DNA of 64,000 nt from the NCBI RefSeq assembly GCF_020497125.1, contig NC_059072.1, positions 70,811,697 to 70,875,696 on the forward strand, written 5' to 3'. Positions 43,880 through 56,865 of the stretch are shown here, in pieces. The position numbers and the translations under genes were made by a program. The notes below the pieces were generated by a model. That model was not told the DNA's origin and did no database searches. It worked only from the letters and a program-made list of their open reading frames with translations. Origin of the DNA: Mauremys mutica. Lineage: Eukaryota; Chordata; Testudines; Geoemydidae. Position 1 is the first letter of the stretch; each line of letters opens with the position of its first letter.

Positions 43880-45631
43880 AGGGAAATCAAAGCCAGGGTG
43901 AAGAAGTCAGTCAAAAATCTGTCAAACTACAACTCTTTGATGATTTATAGATATAAAATTGGGCATTTGACCACATTTGATTTGTATTCCAGAAATATTC
44001 CTTTGTAGCAGAGGTTTTAGTAGTCTTAAAATCAGAGTATAGTAGTCCTTGCCAAAATATGTTGCTATACGTAAGTCATCATGGCTGTAAGCAATGCACT
44101 ATAGGACCTACAAAAATAAATCAAGCTTTACAGCAAAAAATTGTCAAATTCCCTCAAAGTCTTCTATCAGGAAGACTATCACTTGACAGGCCAAGTTCTG
44201 AATCCATCTGCCTATGAATACAAAACAACAAAATACTAAACAGACCTGTGACTGTAATAATGTGAAGTCCCATGAGCTCAAAGCACAAAAGAAGCCACAA
44301 ATGTGCACACTTTTCAGTGATCTTTTGTTCTCAGTTACCTGCTAATGGCCTGTTTTGTATCAAGTGTATCATACAAGTGAAATTACATAATTAATACAAT
44401 TAAAAACAATTTGTTTGTGTACCTCAGCCAACAGACAGCTATATGATTAGCCCCTTTCTATTACTTATTTAAGCAAGCTACCAAATAACCTACATTTAGC
44501 TACCGTAACCAGAAACAGAAACTATCCTCTACCTCTAACAGACCTAAACTTGATGACTTAGAAATTTCCCTGGACAACCTCTTCTACATTATAAGCACTG
44601 ATGATGTAACACTTGTGATGCATCTTATGGTTGCCAACCAGTCCACAATAAACGCAAGTGTCATCAGGTGACTCAGATGTATAATTTAGCAGAACAAGGC
44701 AGAACCAAATTGTTTTTTTTTTTTTAATACATATGAACTTTCACTTCCTGATACTGTCAGATTAGACACCTGACCTACTGTACAAGGATATGCAGGGAGG
44801 TGTGGCTACCTGCTCTTCCTTGGTCAGAAACATGGCACCTAGGTGCCTCTGAAAATCCCATTAGGTAACTATTTACATTTTTGGGATCCTAAATACCTTT
44901 AAAAGTCTGGCCCACAGTTCTGATCACAATGTGGAAGAAGCATTAAGTATCAAATTAATTTTCAACAGCTAGAACTGCAGAAGTCACTGTTTGACTAGCA
45001 TCTTAAGACTTTTGCCTTCCTCCTTAAAAACCTAAACTTTTTTTCCCCAGCATTACAGATCTTTGGAGCCTCTACACGTGTTCATTCTCTCCCCCCTCCC
45101 CCCCACCCATTTGAAAGACTTCTGTCTATCGGATAGCTTTTTTAAACTATCTAGGTGATGACTTACTGCCAGCCAGGGAATACTTGGATTTTATTCTTGT
45201 TTAGTCTGTTCATTTATTTAGAAGTATTAGCTAAATTTAAGCCAGGCGTTTTACAAGTGTAACCTCCACACTGTGCTAATGTAGAAAAGTAATAATATTG
45301 GAATGGAGGGGAAAGTACTCCAATAGCAGTAATGGAAAAAAAGATTTAGGGATGATAGGTATTCACCACAAGGAGGTATGGCAGAGGAAAAAACAAGTAT
45401 GATTTCAGGTTACATATACAAAAGGATCACATAGTAAGTGGAGGTGATAGTCCCTTCTGTATATAGGTACTGTTAGGTTACACAGAGAATACTGTGCCTT
45501 GTTTGACATTTTAACCAAATGAGGTTGATAGAAAATTTAAAGAAAAGCACTTAAAGGAATAGAGGATAGTCAAGTTTCAGGAAGGCTAACTGATGCCAAC
45601 ATTAACTTTCGTAAATCAACCACTAGAATAA
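43880..45631. other. Intronic sequence, no features seen
   Basis: AT-rich, nothing recognisable. Confidence 0.5.
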
Positions 45632-45739
45632 CAGTTTTCAACCTGGGGTCCATAGACTATGTCTACAATTTTTGAAGGGATCCGCACTTCCATTCAAATT
45701 TTTTAGGGGTCCACAAATGAAAAACATTGAAAACCACTG
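45632..45739. mobile_element. Short hAT MITE (108 bp)
   Basis: The ends are CAGTTTTCAACCTGG and ATTGAAAACCACTG, with GGGGTCC words inside each end. CACTAGA occurs on both flanks, but four bases from the left end, so the target duplication is imperfect. Confidence 0.6.
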
Positions 45740-45854
45740 CACTAGAGGATGCTGAAGCAAAACACATGCTGTACTCTGAGTAGTCAAGTGGGCATGAGCT
45801 TCATCTAAAGCCTACACTTTACCTTAGTTACTGCAAAGAATGTTAAGTACCAAT

Positions 45855-46258
45855 CAGGGGCGGCTCTAGAAAATAGGCTGCCCCAAGCAGCGCGGTGTGC
45901 TGCGCCGCCCTTCCTCGGTCCCGCGGCGGGTCCCCTCTTCCCGCGGCTCCGGTTGAGCTCCCGCGGCAGGTCCACCGGAGCCCCGGGACGAGCGGACCTC
46001 CCGCGGGCACGGCTGCGGACGGTTCGCGGGTCCGGCGGCTCCGCTTGAGCTGCCGCAGTCATGCCTGCGGGAGGTCCAGCCGAGCCGCGGGACGAGCGCC
46101 CCCTCCGCAGTCATGCCTGCGGCAGGTCCGCTCGTCCGCGGCTCCGGTGGACCTCCCGCAGGCATGACTGCGGCAGGTCCACCGGCCCAGCCTGCCGCCC
46201 CCTAGATTTGGCCGCCCTAGGCAACAGCTTGGTTTGCTGGTGCCTAGAGCCGCCCCTG
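45855..46258. mobile_element. hAT MITE with perfect 8-bp duplication and nested GC-rich inverted repeats
   Basis: GTACCAAT flanks it exactly (45847-45854 and 46259-46266). The ends are CAGGGGCGGCTCTAG and CTAGAGCCGCCCCTG, perfect 15-bp inverted repeats. The interior is built from repeated words CCTGCGG.AGGTCC and their complements in both directions, giving overlapping false open frames. Confidence 0.9.
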
Positions 46259-46266
46259 GTACCAAT

Positions 46267-49200
46267 TAATACAAAAGTGCCCGTAAGCACTATTACAATT
46301 CTGTGCAATTCTGTGCAAGTGAAAGCTAGAGGTTACTAAACTTGGCAGACTCACTTAACTCATCTACTCTTGTTGGACTGGGAACGATCCTATAATCATT
46401 CTTACAAAACAGTTTCTCAGTTGACTTAAAACAACTCTCATGTAAGGAACTGTCAAGAAAAAATAGCAATACATCAGTTATTTAAAACAAGACGACCCCA
46501 CAAAACCTGGTATTAAGTAACGTTATTTCTTTAAAGCTACCGTCCAAACTTCAAATATATGAAGATATGTTCAGTTACTGCAGGCTGTATCTCAAGCTGT
46601 ACTTTAAGACAAACAAGTTGATGTTTTCAGAGCGGCAAGAGCTAGCACAATAATATGACCACTTCTATTTACAGTATTTTCTGTTTTCTTGCTAGTGATT
46701 CAGAGAGTGACTGGTTCCCTTCTACCCTTACTCTTTCTTGAGAGATGTAAACCAGGGCTTGAAACTAAATCTAGAACAAATTAGGGTAGATTTATTTCTA
46801 GTGCTACGATATAGCATTGCATGAGGTTAGAAATACTAGAGCTAAGATCAGGATATTTAAAAAGATCGATTTCTTTTAAAGTTTATATTTGTATTCCACC
46901 CAACGCCTGCAAAACACCAGGTCAAAATGCATAGGAAATAAAATATTTGCATATCTTTTACTTTAGTTCAGCCTCTCATTTTTGCAAAAGCTACATGACC
47001 AACAAACTTACTTTTATGGTACTAGAATAGGTAATTAGTCAAAGTATTCCTAAGCTTACTTTAAAACACAGGCCTCAAACAAAATTTCTACCACCCTATA
47101 CAAATTTTTATAACTATAAAAATGTATCACACTGACAATACACTTATTACAATTAAAAACAGCAACATTTGGCATGGCAGACAATTCACTGAATTTATTT
47201 AGCTTGCCATTGGTCAGGTAGCCTAGCAAATACTGAACCTCCAACAGATGACTGTAAAGAAGTTGCTATGTTTTCTAAAAGTGTTTTGTTTATAGGAATA
47301 ATGTACCTAGCCATATTTCACTCCTTTCTACTGTAAATTTCAGTCCTGATGTTAAAAAATCCCATGAATAAGGATTTCAGTTCAGGTCAGTCAGAGCAAA
47401 TGCAAACATCTGGAAGCAATGCTATTTTTGGAACACACATGTATTTGTAATACAATCACAGAATATCACCCTCTTCAAGGTCAACTTCACGGCAATTAAA
47501 ATATATTTCTAACGCTTGTACTTCATTAGATGAACATTTATATATGAAATATTCATTTTTGAAATTCAAACTACTCCAAATACATGAATCATTACTTCAT
47601 ATTGCAAGTTCATGGCAATATTAACATTGCAGCTGGCACAGCCATCTAAAAAATTACACAAATCTTGAACAGATAAAATTGTTTCTGGGCATAGTGCTTT
47701 ATAATTTTCTAGCAATATGCGCCATGGACTGAAAACAAGGAATTTATTGTACTTTTACCTGCAAATATTTTACATTTAACCTGAAGCCCATTACTTATAT
47801 ATTACTTATATATTGTGCCCATTACTTATATATTTGTACACTCTAGATATTATTTAAAAAAGCAATGTGTCAAGTTCTGTACCCCTATTTTAAAAAATAA
47901 CCAAGGATAGGATTTTCAGAGCATCGTGGGCGACTTTCAATGGGACTTGCACTCTTAACCCAGTTAGGAGCTTTGGAAAATCCCACCCTAATTTTTCATT
48001 TATGTTACAAATATACCTAACAGCAAAAGTAAATTAAAATGTAAATTACATTTCACTTGCGTTCTGCATTTCTCATGTTAAAAGCAAAAGTAGTCAGTTT
48101 CACTTCTGGTTACTGAGATAATTAAGTTCATTTGATAACTAGTTCAGTGCAGTGTTGATGGCAAATAGCCATAACAAATGTTTGACTAGATATTTTCCAT
48201 AGGATTTTTTCTTTTAAAAGTGATGGGAAATTTGGTTGGTCTGTTTTTGTGAGCCTTTTGTTTAAAAGAACCTTGGGGTATAGTTTTAAAGAGACACTGT
48301 CACCTTAAATACCTCTGAACTGAGTGAATTTAAAAACACACACACCCACACACACTATCCCTCCGTGGCACTGGGCTGTTAGTATTAAATAATAAAAATA
48401 ATAAGCTTTTGCACAGCTCACAGGAGTTAAAGCTTACAAATCAGTTTAATCTGTACACAAATGGTGCCCACAGTTGTTGTGATTCTGTATTAAATTACAC
48501 TGACTAGCAGAACAAGCTGTTCCAGGATTTATGAAAACTCATGTTACAAACTACTGGGGCTTTTAGTTTTTGTGGTAAAAGTACTGGATCAAGAAGTAAT
48601 CATTTAGTAGTTATTAACATTTTCCATTAATTATTTCTTGGTAGTTGGAAAGCACTAAATCCTGTAGTTGCTTTCATGAAATGGATACTTCTACCTGAGT
48701 GGAAGTCACTTACTGGACATAATGGTCAATCCTGCTATTTTACTTCTACTTCTAGATATTGCTCTGTGCAGGTGAACAAGTAGAATTTTTGCATAGTGCT
48801 ATAAAATTAATTGGTGGTGGTTTGTTCAGAAAACTTTGTCACTTCAAGGCAATCATTACAACATTCACATCATGAAGAGCACCACAACTTCCATGCTTGT
48901 TGATAGCAGACTGGCCAAGGACTGACTGAGCCTGCACTACCACTCAAAAGTCCAACAATGCTAAGATTGAAGCCTATTATGAGGACAGCATGAGGCCTCC
49001 CTATACTTTACCTAGTCTCTAAGCAAGTATAGGAAGACTTAAGTCACCAGGGATGCCAATACACCAATTTCAAAAGCACTGAATTCACATCTTTACAGAA
49101 GTTTACAGAAATAATAAAACAGGCTAAATTAACCACCCATATTAGTCAGTTCATTTGCATGAATTAAGACACTAAAGTAACTTGTTTGTATTGCTGTCAC

Positions 49201-50535
49201 ACAAAAAACCCACCAACAATGGACTGAGACCCCATTGTATTAGTGCCCCTGCCTCAAAAAACTTATATAAGCACAAGATGAGACAATAGGAGGAATTACA
49301 GAGTATCAGTGAAATGATTACTGTAGTATGATCTAGCCTATCGCTTTTATAAATCTTTTCCAAACTTTTTTTTTTTAATTTACAGACTGGTCTCTATTAT
49401 TTTGGTGATCAAAAGCAGAGCCATTAAAGAACACAATGAATGCTTGACCACATCTATATCGTCAGGCATAATGGTTACATTTGGGGCTTTATAAAAAAAA
49501 CGTTTTAGGAAACTAAATATACAGGTACTGCATTGCTGGTCAAGAAAAAGATATAGCAAAGGAAAGAACCACCACAAACTTGTTTAGAAGGTTTATTAAT
49601 ATTAAAGTTAGACAAATTTTATAGCAAGACTGTTCCTAAAGAATAGACTACAGCATGAGTCAGGAGTTTATGTACCTGTTGCAATGAAATATTAGCAGCT
49701 TTTAGAAAATATACCATAATTAGCAGTCAGTAGTGCAGAAGACCATAGTAAAATACATCTTGGGAAAACACTAAACAAAACAAAGTAGCAAGTCGGTGGT
49801 ATTTTTGGCTGAATTCACAAGTGTCTCATCTGAATTCTTCCCAAATATATTGACTTTTTTCCACCCTTGCAGTCAAAAAGGGAAACCAAAAACATAATGA
49901 AAGCTCAAAATTAACTGATGAAAATACAGCAAACTAAGAGCAGAATATTTTTATTTAAATAATCCAATAACCCTAACCCATCCCAACACACCATTAACAT
50001 AATTAAATCTCAACAGCAATAAATGATCAATTTGATAGGAACTCAACCAGCCACCTACAAATATGTCTTTCTACCGCATCTAGGAAGCATACCCTCTACC
50101 TTCTCCAAGAACCTGAACACCTGTCCTTTGAAGTATGCCCAGAAGATCAACAAAAATTCAGGCTATTTCAGACAAAAGGGGTATAATATGCTCAGGAAGG
50201 GTTGTTAGACTGACCCTGTCAGATTTTGATTGGCAACAGATCTACTGCAGAAAGATCTGGGAGTCCAAGAAAAAAACCTGTCTGTAAAAGAAGGACTTAG
50301 AAACTTGACAGGTAAGAAATTAGACTTCTCTAATATACTTTGTCATGTCAGATAGCAGGATGCCTACAGCAGTACCCATTCATGTAAATGGGACTGAGAG
50401 GATAGCAACTTACAGCACCTACCCCAGAAGAAGCTGTCATATATTGCCTGTAAAATTTAGGGTAAAACGCAAGTGACCACTTGACAGTCCAAGTGAAGTT
50501 CCACATTGCAGGTCAATACTGCCCAAGGAGAAGGG
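46267..50535. other. Intronic sequence with one dispersed donor segment
   Basis: AT-rich. 47128-47196 is the source-like copy of a segment found again at 50563-50617. A short duplication of CCCATTACTTATATATT occurs near 47788-47830. No exons were recognised. Confidence 0.5.
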
Positions 50536-50644
50536 CATGAATTTAACAATTCAAAACACACTGATAATACACTTATTACAATTAAAAATGGCAACATTTG
50601 GCATGGCAGACAATTCACATGAATTTAACAATTGAAAACACACT
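50536..50644. repeat. 27-bp direct duplication enclosing a 55-bp copied segment
   Basis: CATGAATTTAACAATT-AAAACACACT-type sequence at 50536-50562 recurs at 50618-50644 with one difference. The 55 bp between them closely match 47134-47190. See the finding on templated insertion. Confidence 0.85.
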
Positions 50645-51068
50645 TTTGGCAAGCAGGTAAGAATTCCCGTGAATTTAATGCTTGCAGAATGGATGTCAGG
50701 ATATCCATCCATTAGAGAGAGGGAATTCTCAGAAACTTGTTAATTTATTTTAAATCACAGCAATAGATGGAATGGTACAGAAGGCTCCTGAGCTACATTT
50801 AATATGCTGAAGTATCACAGTCATCCTTCCCTGGAAGGGAACTACTTAAATTTGCATTACTTGGATTAAAAAATTCTGCTATTTGCTTCACGGCATTTTG
50901 GGGGCTAGGAGGGGGGAAGAAATAAATGAGTCTCACATACTGATGACTTCCACTTTGCACACACACAATTCATATTTTATTTGCTCCACACATCTGTAAA
51001 TCACAGGCCTATTATACAGAAACTGGGGCGATTCCCTGACACCTTCATTTAGTGTCTCAAAGGAGAAG

Positions 51069-51265
51069 TAACAAAGAATCCTGTGGCACCTTATAGACTA
51101 ACAGACGTTTTGCAGCATGAGCTTTCGTGGGTGAATACCCACTTCTTCAGATGCAAGTATTCACCCACGAAAGCTCATGCTGCAAAACGTCTGTTAGTCT
51201 ATAAGGTGCCACAGGATTCTTTGTTGCTTTTACAGATCCAGACTAACACGGCTACCCCTCTGATA
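51069..51265. mobile_element. Solo Penelope terminus with perfect 69-bp palindrome and 13-bp target duplication
   Basis: CTCAAAGGAGAAG is repeated at 51056-51068 and 51266-51278. 51070-51138 and 51157-51225 are exact inverted complements around an 18-nt loop; the tail AACACGGCTACCCCTCTGAT follows. Each arm holds the family's CACCCACGAAAGCTCATGC hairpin. A perfect palindrome of this size indicates a young insertion. Confidence 0.88.
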
Positions 51266-51274
51266 CTCAAAGGA

Positions 51275-51640
51275 GAAGGTTACTTACCAGCAACTGGAGA
51301 TTTTTTGACATGTCATCTCTATCTGTATTCCACAGAGGGTTACACATTCAAATTCTCCGACTCCTGGAGTGTGGTGTGTAAATAGTATCCGCTGGTCCAT
51401 GCATGGTTCCTTCTTCACCACAAATCTAAGATGTCCACAGCAGAGAGGAAAGAGGGCGGGAAATGGAATACAGCTAGGGACCATACATCTTGAAGAACCT
51501 CCAGTTACAGGTAAGTAAGCTCCTTTTCTTCAAGTGATGGTCCCTATTGTATTCCACTGATGGAGATTGACAAGCAGTACCTAAGTTGGTGGATGGTGCG
51601 AGGATGATGATGGAAGGGTCATGTGGAGGACCACCGTGCA
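51275..51640 (-). mobile_element. Decayed DIRS element, terminal part
   Basis: The sequence mirrors the left end of the intact DIRS element: GGTTACTTACC ... CTGTATTCCA, then a complementary block with CATCTTGAAGAACCTCCAGT, TTACAGGTAAGTAAG and CTTCAAGTGATGGTCCCTA, i.e. terminal repeat plus internal complementary region. It is cut by a CR1 insertion near 51640. Confidence 0.65.
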
Positions 51641-53298
51641 AAATAGAATAATAGAATCATAGGGTTAAAAGGGACTGCAAGAATCATTTACTCTAACTCC
51701 CTGTCAAAATGCAGGATTTATTGTGTCTAAACATCCAAGACAGATGGCAGCCAGCCTCCTTTTGTAAAACTCCAGTAAAGAAGTTTCCACAACCTCATAA
51801 GGCAGTCTGTTCCATTGTCCTACTCTTCTTTTTACTAAGATTTAACCTAAATCTGCTATGCAGTAGTTTGAACCCATTGCCTCTTCTCCTGCCCTCTGTG
51901 GCAAGAGAGAAGAACTTTTGTCCATCTTTTTTCTGGCAGCCTTTCAAGTATTTGAAGACCATTATCATACCCCACCCCCACAATTTCCTCTTTTCCAAAC
52001 TAAACATACCCAGCTCCTTCAGCCTTTGTTTTTATGGCTTGCATTCCATCCCTTTGATCATCTTTGTTGTTCACCTCTGGATCCTTTCCAGTTTCTCTAC
52101 AGCTTTTCTATACACTGATGACCAAAACTGGACACAGTACTGCTGAGTCCAGCCATGAGTCCAAACAGCTGAGGCCTAACCAGTGCCAAGTAGAGTGGTA
52201 CTATCACCTCCCGGGACTTGCATGCTATGCTTCTGTTAATGCAACCTAAAATTGCATTTGCTTTTTTTGCAACAGCTGACTCATATTGAGGTTGTGATCC
52301 GCCACAACTCCCAGATCCTTCTCAGCAGTGCTGCTGCCAACACAGTTTCCCCCTACTCAGTATCTGTGCATTTGGTTTTTCTTCCTTAAGTGTAGCACCT
52401 TACATTTGTCTATAGCTCAGTTCTCCAATTTATCAAGAGCCCTCTGAATTTTAGCTCTATCCTCCAAAGTACTCGTAAGCCCCATTAGCTTTGTGTCATC
52501 TGCAAATTTGATCAGTATTCTCTCTATTCCTACATCTAGGTCATTAATAAAGATGTTAAACAACACCTGACCCAGAACAGATTCCTGTGGAACCCCACCT
52601 GAGACCTCCCTCCAATCCAACATCATTCCATTAATAGTTATTCTTCATTTGTGGTTATTTAACGAATTATGGATCCACTTAATGGTAGTTCTGTCAAGCC
52701 TGCATTTCTCCAGCTTATTGATCAGAATGTCATGTGGAACTGTGTCAAAAGCCTTGCTGAAGTCCAGATATATTGTGTCCACCACATTCCCCCTATCCAC
52801 CAAATCAGTTACCCTGCCAAAGAAGGAAATCAAACTGGTTTGGCATGATTTGTTCTTGGTAAATCCATGCAGGCTGATAGTGATTACCCCTTCATCCTCC
52901 AAGTATTCACAAAATGAATGTTTTAGCTTCCCAGGTATCAAAGTCAGGCTGACTGGTCTAAAGTCTCCCGGCTCCTCCTTTCTCCCCTTTGTTAGCCCTT
53001 CTCCAGTCTTCTGGCACCTCTTCTGTCATCCATGAGTTTGTAAATATTATTGCTAATGGTTCTGAAATTTCTTCAGCTAATTCCTCCAGTACCCTTGGAT
53101 GAATAGCATCTCGCCGCACTGATTTGAATTAATTCAAATTGGTCAAAAGATCTCTTACGCCTTCTTTACTTATCTTCATCTGCATCTTTTCCCCTTTATT
53201 GTCTAAGGTAACTTTGCGAGTCATCTGGTCACGTGTTCTTTTTTGTGAGAAGACTGAAGCAAAGTAGGCACTGAGCAACTCTGCCTTCCTATCATCTT
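51641..53298 (-). mobile_element. CR1 LINE insertion (about 1.66 kb), 5'-truncated
   Basis: Minus-strand reverse transcriptase motifs: LHGFTKNKSC and VVDTIYLDFSKAFDTVPHD (about 52860-52710), then VSGGVPQESVLGQVLFNIFI and KFADDTK (about 52600-52480), i.e. RT motifs A, B and C, with YLDFSKAFD and FADD. Frameshifts separate the pieces. The low-coordinate end has AATAGAATAATAGAATCATA, the CR1 3' terminal repeat type. It interrupts the decayed DIRS element. Confidence 0.85.
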
Positions 53299-55395
53299 TT
53301 GTTACCAGCTGAAGCAAATGAAGTATCCACTGCCAAGCCTTGCACCAGGGCATAAAGTGTCGTAAAGATGTACACCAAACTCCACGTGGCTGCTTTACTT
53401 ATGTCTGTGAGAGAGACGCTCTGGAGGGAGGCCATGATGGTAGCTTGTGCTCTAGGGGAGTGAGTCTTTATCCCTGCAGGGGGAGGTAGGTCCAACAGCT
53501 GGTAGCATAGTTTGATGCAGTCAGAAATCCACCTGGAGAGAATCTCTGGGTGGATATGGCCTGTCCCCAGAGTCTCTCAGCTATTGCAATGAATAGTAGA
53601 CAGGCCTTTGATATGTTTCATTCTCTGCAGGTAGAAGGTCAGCACATGCCTGACATTGAGGGAATGGAGCCGACATTCTTGCGTGGAGGCATGTGGTTTT
53701 GGAAAGAAAACCTGTAAGTGAATAGCTTAGTTAACCTGGGTTATCACCTTGGTAGAAATTTAGGGTGTAGACATAAGGAGATTTTCTCCTTGTGGAATAC
53801 TGTGAATGGCGGGTCCGCCATCATAGCACAGAGTTTACCATCTCTCCTCACTGCAGTGATAGCTACCAGGAAGGTAACTTTCATGGGAAGGAGGGACAAG
53901 GAAGAGATTGCCAGTGATGGGGCGGGGGGGGGGAGAGGGGGTGTCATTCAAACTGAGAATACCAAATTCAAGTCCTATTGAGATGTGACCATTTGGCAGA
54001 GAGGGAAGGTTCTGAGTAGGCCTTTCCACAACCTAGGGTGTGTAAAAAGAAATAAACCCTCTACACTGGTGGATAGAATGTGATAATTGCAGTCAAGTGG
54101 TCAGTCAATGTGCTGAGGGTGAGACCCAATGACTTCAGGAATAGAATGTAGTCCAGAATCAGGGGATTTCCACCTCTTCTGGTGGAACTCCTTTAAGTTG
54201 GGCCCAAGAGGAAAAGCACCTCCACTTAGCCAGGTAGCATTGTCTAATGGAGTCCTTCCTGCTGCTAGAGAGAATGTCTTGTATGGCCGAGGAGCATGCT
54301 CATTCTAGAGTAGGTGCCCATCGAATTACCACATCCTGATATGTGGATTGGGGTGCCACCAAGTTGGGTGAGGAGATCAGGAAAGTTCAGGATGGGAATC
54401 AGGGGATAAGAGGACATGCGGAGGCAATTGGCGAACCAGAACTGTTTGGGCCGAAAGATGGCCCTGAGGATGAAGTCACCCTGTCTCATTGGATTTTGAG
54501 GAGAAATTGAGGTAGAAGTGGCAGTGGAAGAAATGCGTAGTTGAATTGGTCTGACCACGAGAGTAGAAGAGCATCACCCGGGGAGTGACAGTCGATGCCT
54601 TCTCTGGAGCAGTACGTGGTGCATTTGTTGTTGGTCTGAAAAGTGAATATGTCCATGACAGGGATTCCCCATTGTTTGAGGATATTGCCTAGCACCATAT
54701 TGTGAAGCACCCATTTGTGGTCACTTGCAAAGTGTCTACTGAGCAAGTCCGTGAGCACATTCTGTGTTCCCAGAGGTAAGCTGCAGATAGGGCGATTTGA
54801 TGTGTGATGCACCAGTTCCAGAGCTTGACCACTTCTGTGCAGAGAGTGGGGGTTCTCGCTCCCCCTTGTTTGTTGATATAGAAAACTGGTGGCAGTGTTG
54901 GCTGACATGATGAAATTGAAAGAGTGAGAGAAATGGTTTGCACGCCCTTTGCACTGCTCCAAGTTCCAGGATGTTGATGTGCACCCTGGACTTGAGAGGG
55001 GTTCACATGCCTTGTTCTGTGCGGTTGTCCATATGGGCTCTCTAGGCTATTAGGGAAGCATCTGTGATAATAATTTTGCTTGGAAAGGAGAAAAGAAAGG
55101 GAACCCCCAGCAGTACATGACCAACAAGGGGGAGAGAGTTGCGATCCACCATAGTAGGGACAATAGTACCAGAATCTTCAGCCTGAGATCCAAAGAGTTA
55201 TGGCTCGCTGAGTACACGGAATGGAGCCACGTCTGGGGGCAGTAAAGATGAAGCCTAGCGGAAAGGGGTAACATAGCTAGGTGGCCCTGAAGAGACAGAC
55301 ATGTCTTGAACGGTACATGTGGGTCGTTCATGATGTGAGATATGATGGTGTTTATTGCCTGAAACCTGTCTGTGGGCAGGTATGTGTAACACACT
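53299..55395 (-). mobile_element. Decayed DIRS element, recombinase and RT/RNase H relics
   Basis: Minus-strand fragments align in order with the intact copy: recombinase C-terminus (SLTDISKAATWSLVYIFTTL then YALVQ, 53495-53300; the active-site Tyr context is kept as LYAL), RNase H to C-terminal region (NVLTDLLSRHFASDHKW and later YAFLPLPLLPQ, 54962-54490), and RT thumb/connection (TIISHIMNDPH, 55394-55050). Many stops and frameshifts; gag-like ORF and the 5' end are missing beyond 55395. Clearly an older insertion than 11219-17319. Confidence 0.82.
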
Positions 55396-56240
55396 GTACC
55401 TCAAAACGGCACCTTGTAACCTCCATATTCATCATTCATATGTGGTTGTAATATTTCATACAAAGCATGCCATGTAAGGTATCATATGAAAGGTCTGCTG
55501 AACCCCATTGTTCCATCCAAATATGTATATTGTTAGTGTGTATGTTATGAGATTTTGCTGTATGGTTGTTACTAAAATATGTTGTAAATATGCTAGTGGC
55601 ACAGAAAGGACCCCCTCCCAGGAGGGTGCTCAACGACCATCAATCAGCAGGGGAATTGTAATAAACGGATTTACAATTCAATGACAGTTGTGCAAGCACC
55701 ACACAATGGGAACTGCTTGACCCCATGACACAGTTGCACAAGGCGACTGCCCAACTCAGTGACTCAGCAAAAACTGCCAGGACATGTCTGGGCAAGTGTC
55801 TTCTAGGAAAATGGACTAAGGATATAAAATATGGAACAGTGGCAGCATGCCTTCACCTTTCTTCTCCCCCACCTATGCTGGAAGCAACAAGAACACTGAG
55901 AAGACAAAAACTTCAACTGAGAAGATTGGTCCATGATTAAGACAGGCCCGTGTATTAAGAATTTCAACATCCAGTGGGGTGAGAAAATTGCTTGATCTAA
56001 ATACTGCCTAATGCAATAAGGTTTAGATTTAGATTGTGCGCTTATCTTTTATTTTCTTTGGTAACTAGCTCTGAACTCTTATATCTACCACTTTAATCTA
56101 TCTTTCTGAAGTCAACAGATCTGTTTTATATTTTACCTAAAACAGTTTGGTATAGTTGAAGTGCTTGGGATGTTTCATGTTTCAATCTGCTGGAAAATAA
56201 GATTAAATACATCATTTGAGCTTGCAGAGGATGTCCCAGA
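55396..56240 (+). mobile_element. LTR-like retroelement fragment
   Basis: The sequence from AACACACTGTACCTC to about 56200 has the look of a turtle LTR (U3 with GGTATCATATGAAAGGTCTG, a GGATATAAAATATGG possible TATA region near 55810, and a T-rich R/U5-like part ending TTTTACCTAAAACAGTTTGG). No target duplication or paired LTR was found and the ends are uncertain; assignment is from memory of this repeat. Confidence 0.45.
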
Positions 56241-56865
56241 AAGGGATATGTTTCTCATGCTGTGCATTAAGTAACAAGTGTAAATATCTTATCACACAGA
56301 CAAAAATAACCATATCTACATACTAGATTTTTCAAGAACAGTCCTACATTCTGCCATGCCACGCTGTATAGCTGATGATGAATAAACCTCTCTGCATCAA
56401 GTTATATTTTCTTGAAGTACTTTTACAAATGTATTGTATAAACAGTCTTGCATAAAATGCTTAGATGTGGCATAAATAGCAGTTACAAGATTATATGTGG
56501 TCACCTTTATTCACTGTCACAATACGGAATATTTCTCCACAAGTCATAATGTGTACTTTATGTAAAACAGTGCCATGAGCTATGCTTTAATCCTCTTCTG
56601 TTGTGCAATTAACAACTTTTACTTTAGTGATATGAAGAATTCCATACATTATGCTTTGGCTAACAGAATAAATTGAAGTTAATTATATTGGAAGCTTTTA
56701 CACCAGAAGGTACTTAGACAAGTTTCCTTTTTCTGAAACCTCAGTTTTAAAAGCAATATTTTGTCAAGAACTGAACTAATGTTTGATGCTTGGGTTGGAA
56801 TAGGTAACAACTGCCAAGTTTGGAATATTTTAAACCCTTCAGTAATAGAAGTAGAGGTCTCTTAC
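56241..56865. other. OSBPL8: OSBPL8 intron downstream of exon 56866
   Basis: The donor side of the intron. No other feature was recognised. Confidence 0.5.

Noticed and set aside
45805..46339. Overlapping frames on both strands
   Set aside because: Produced by the palindromic interior of the 45855-46258 MITE.
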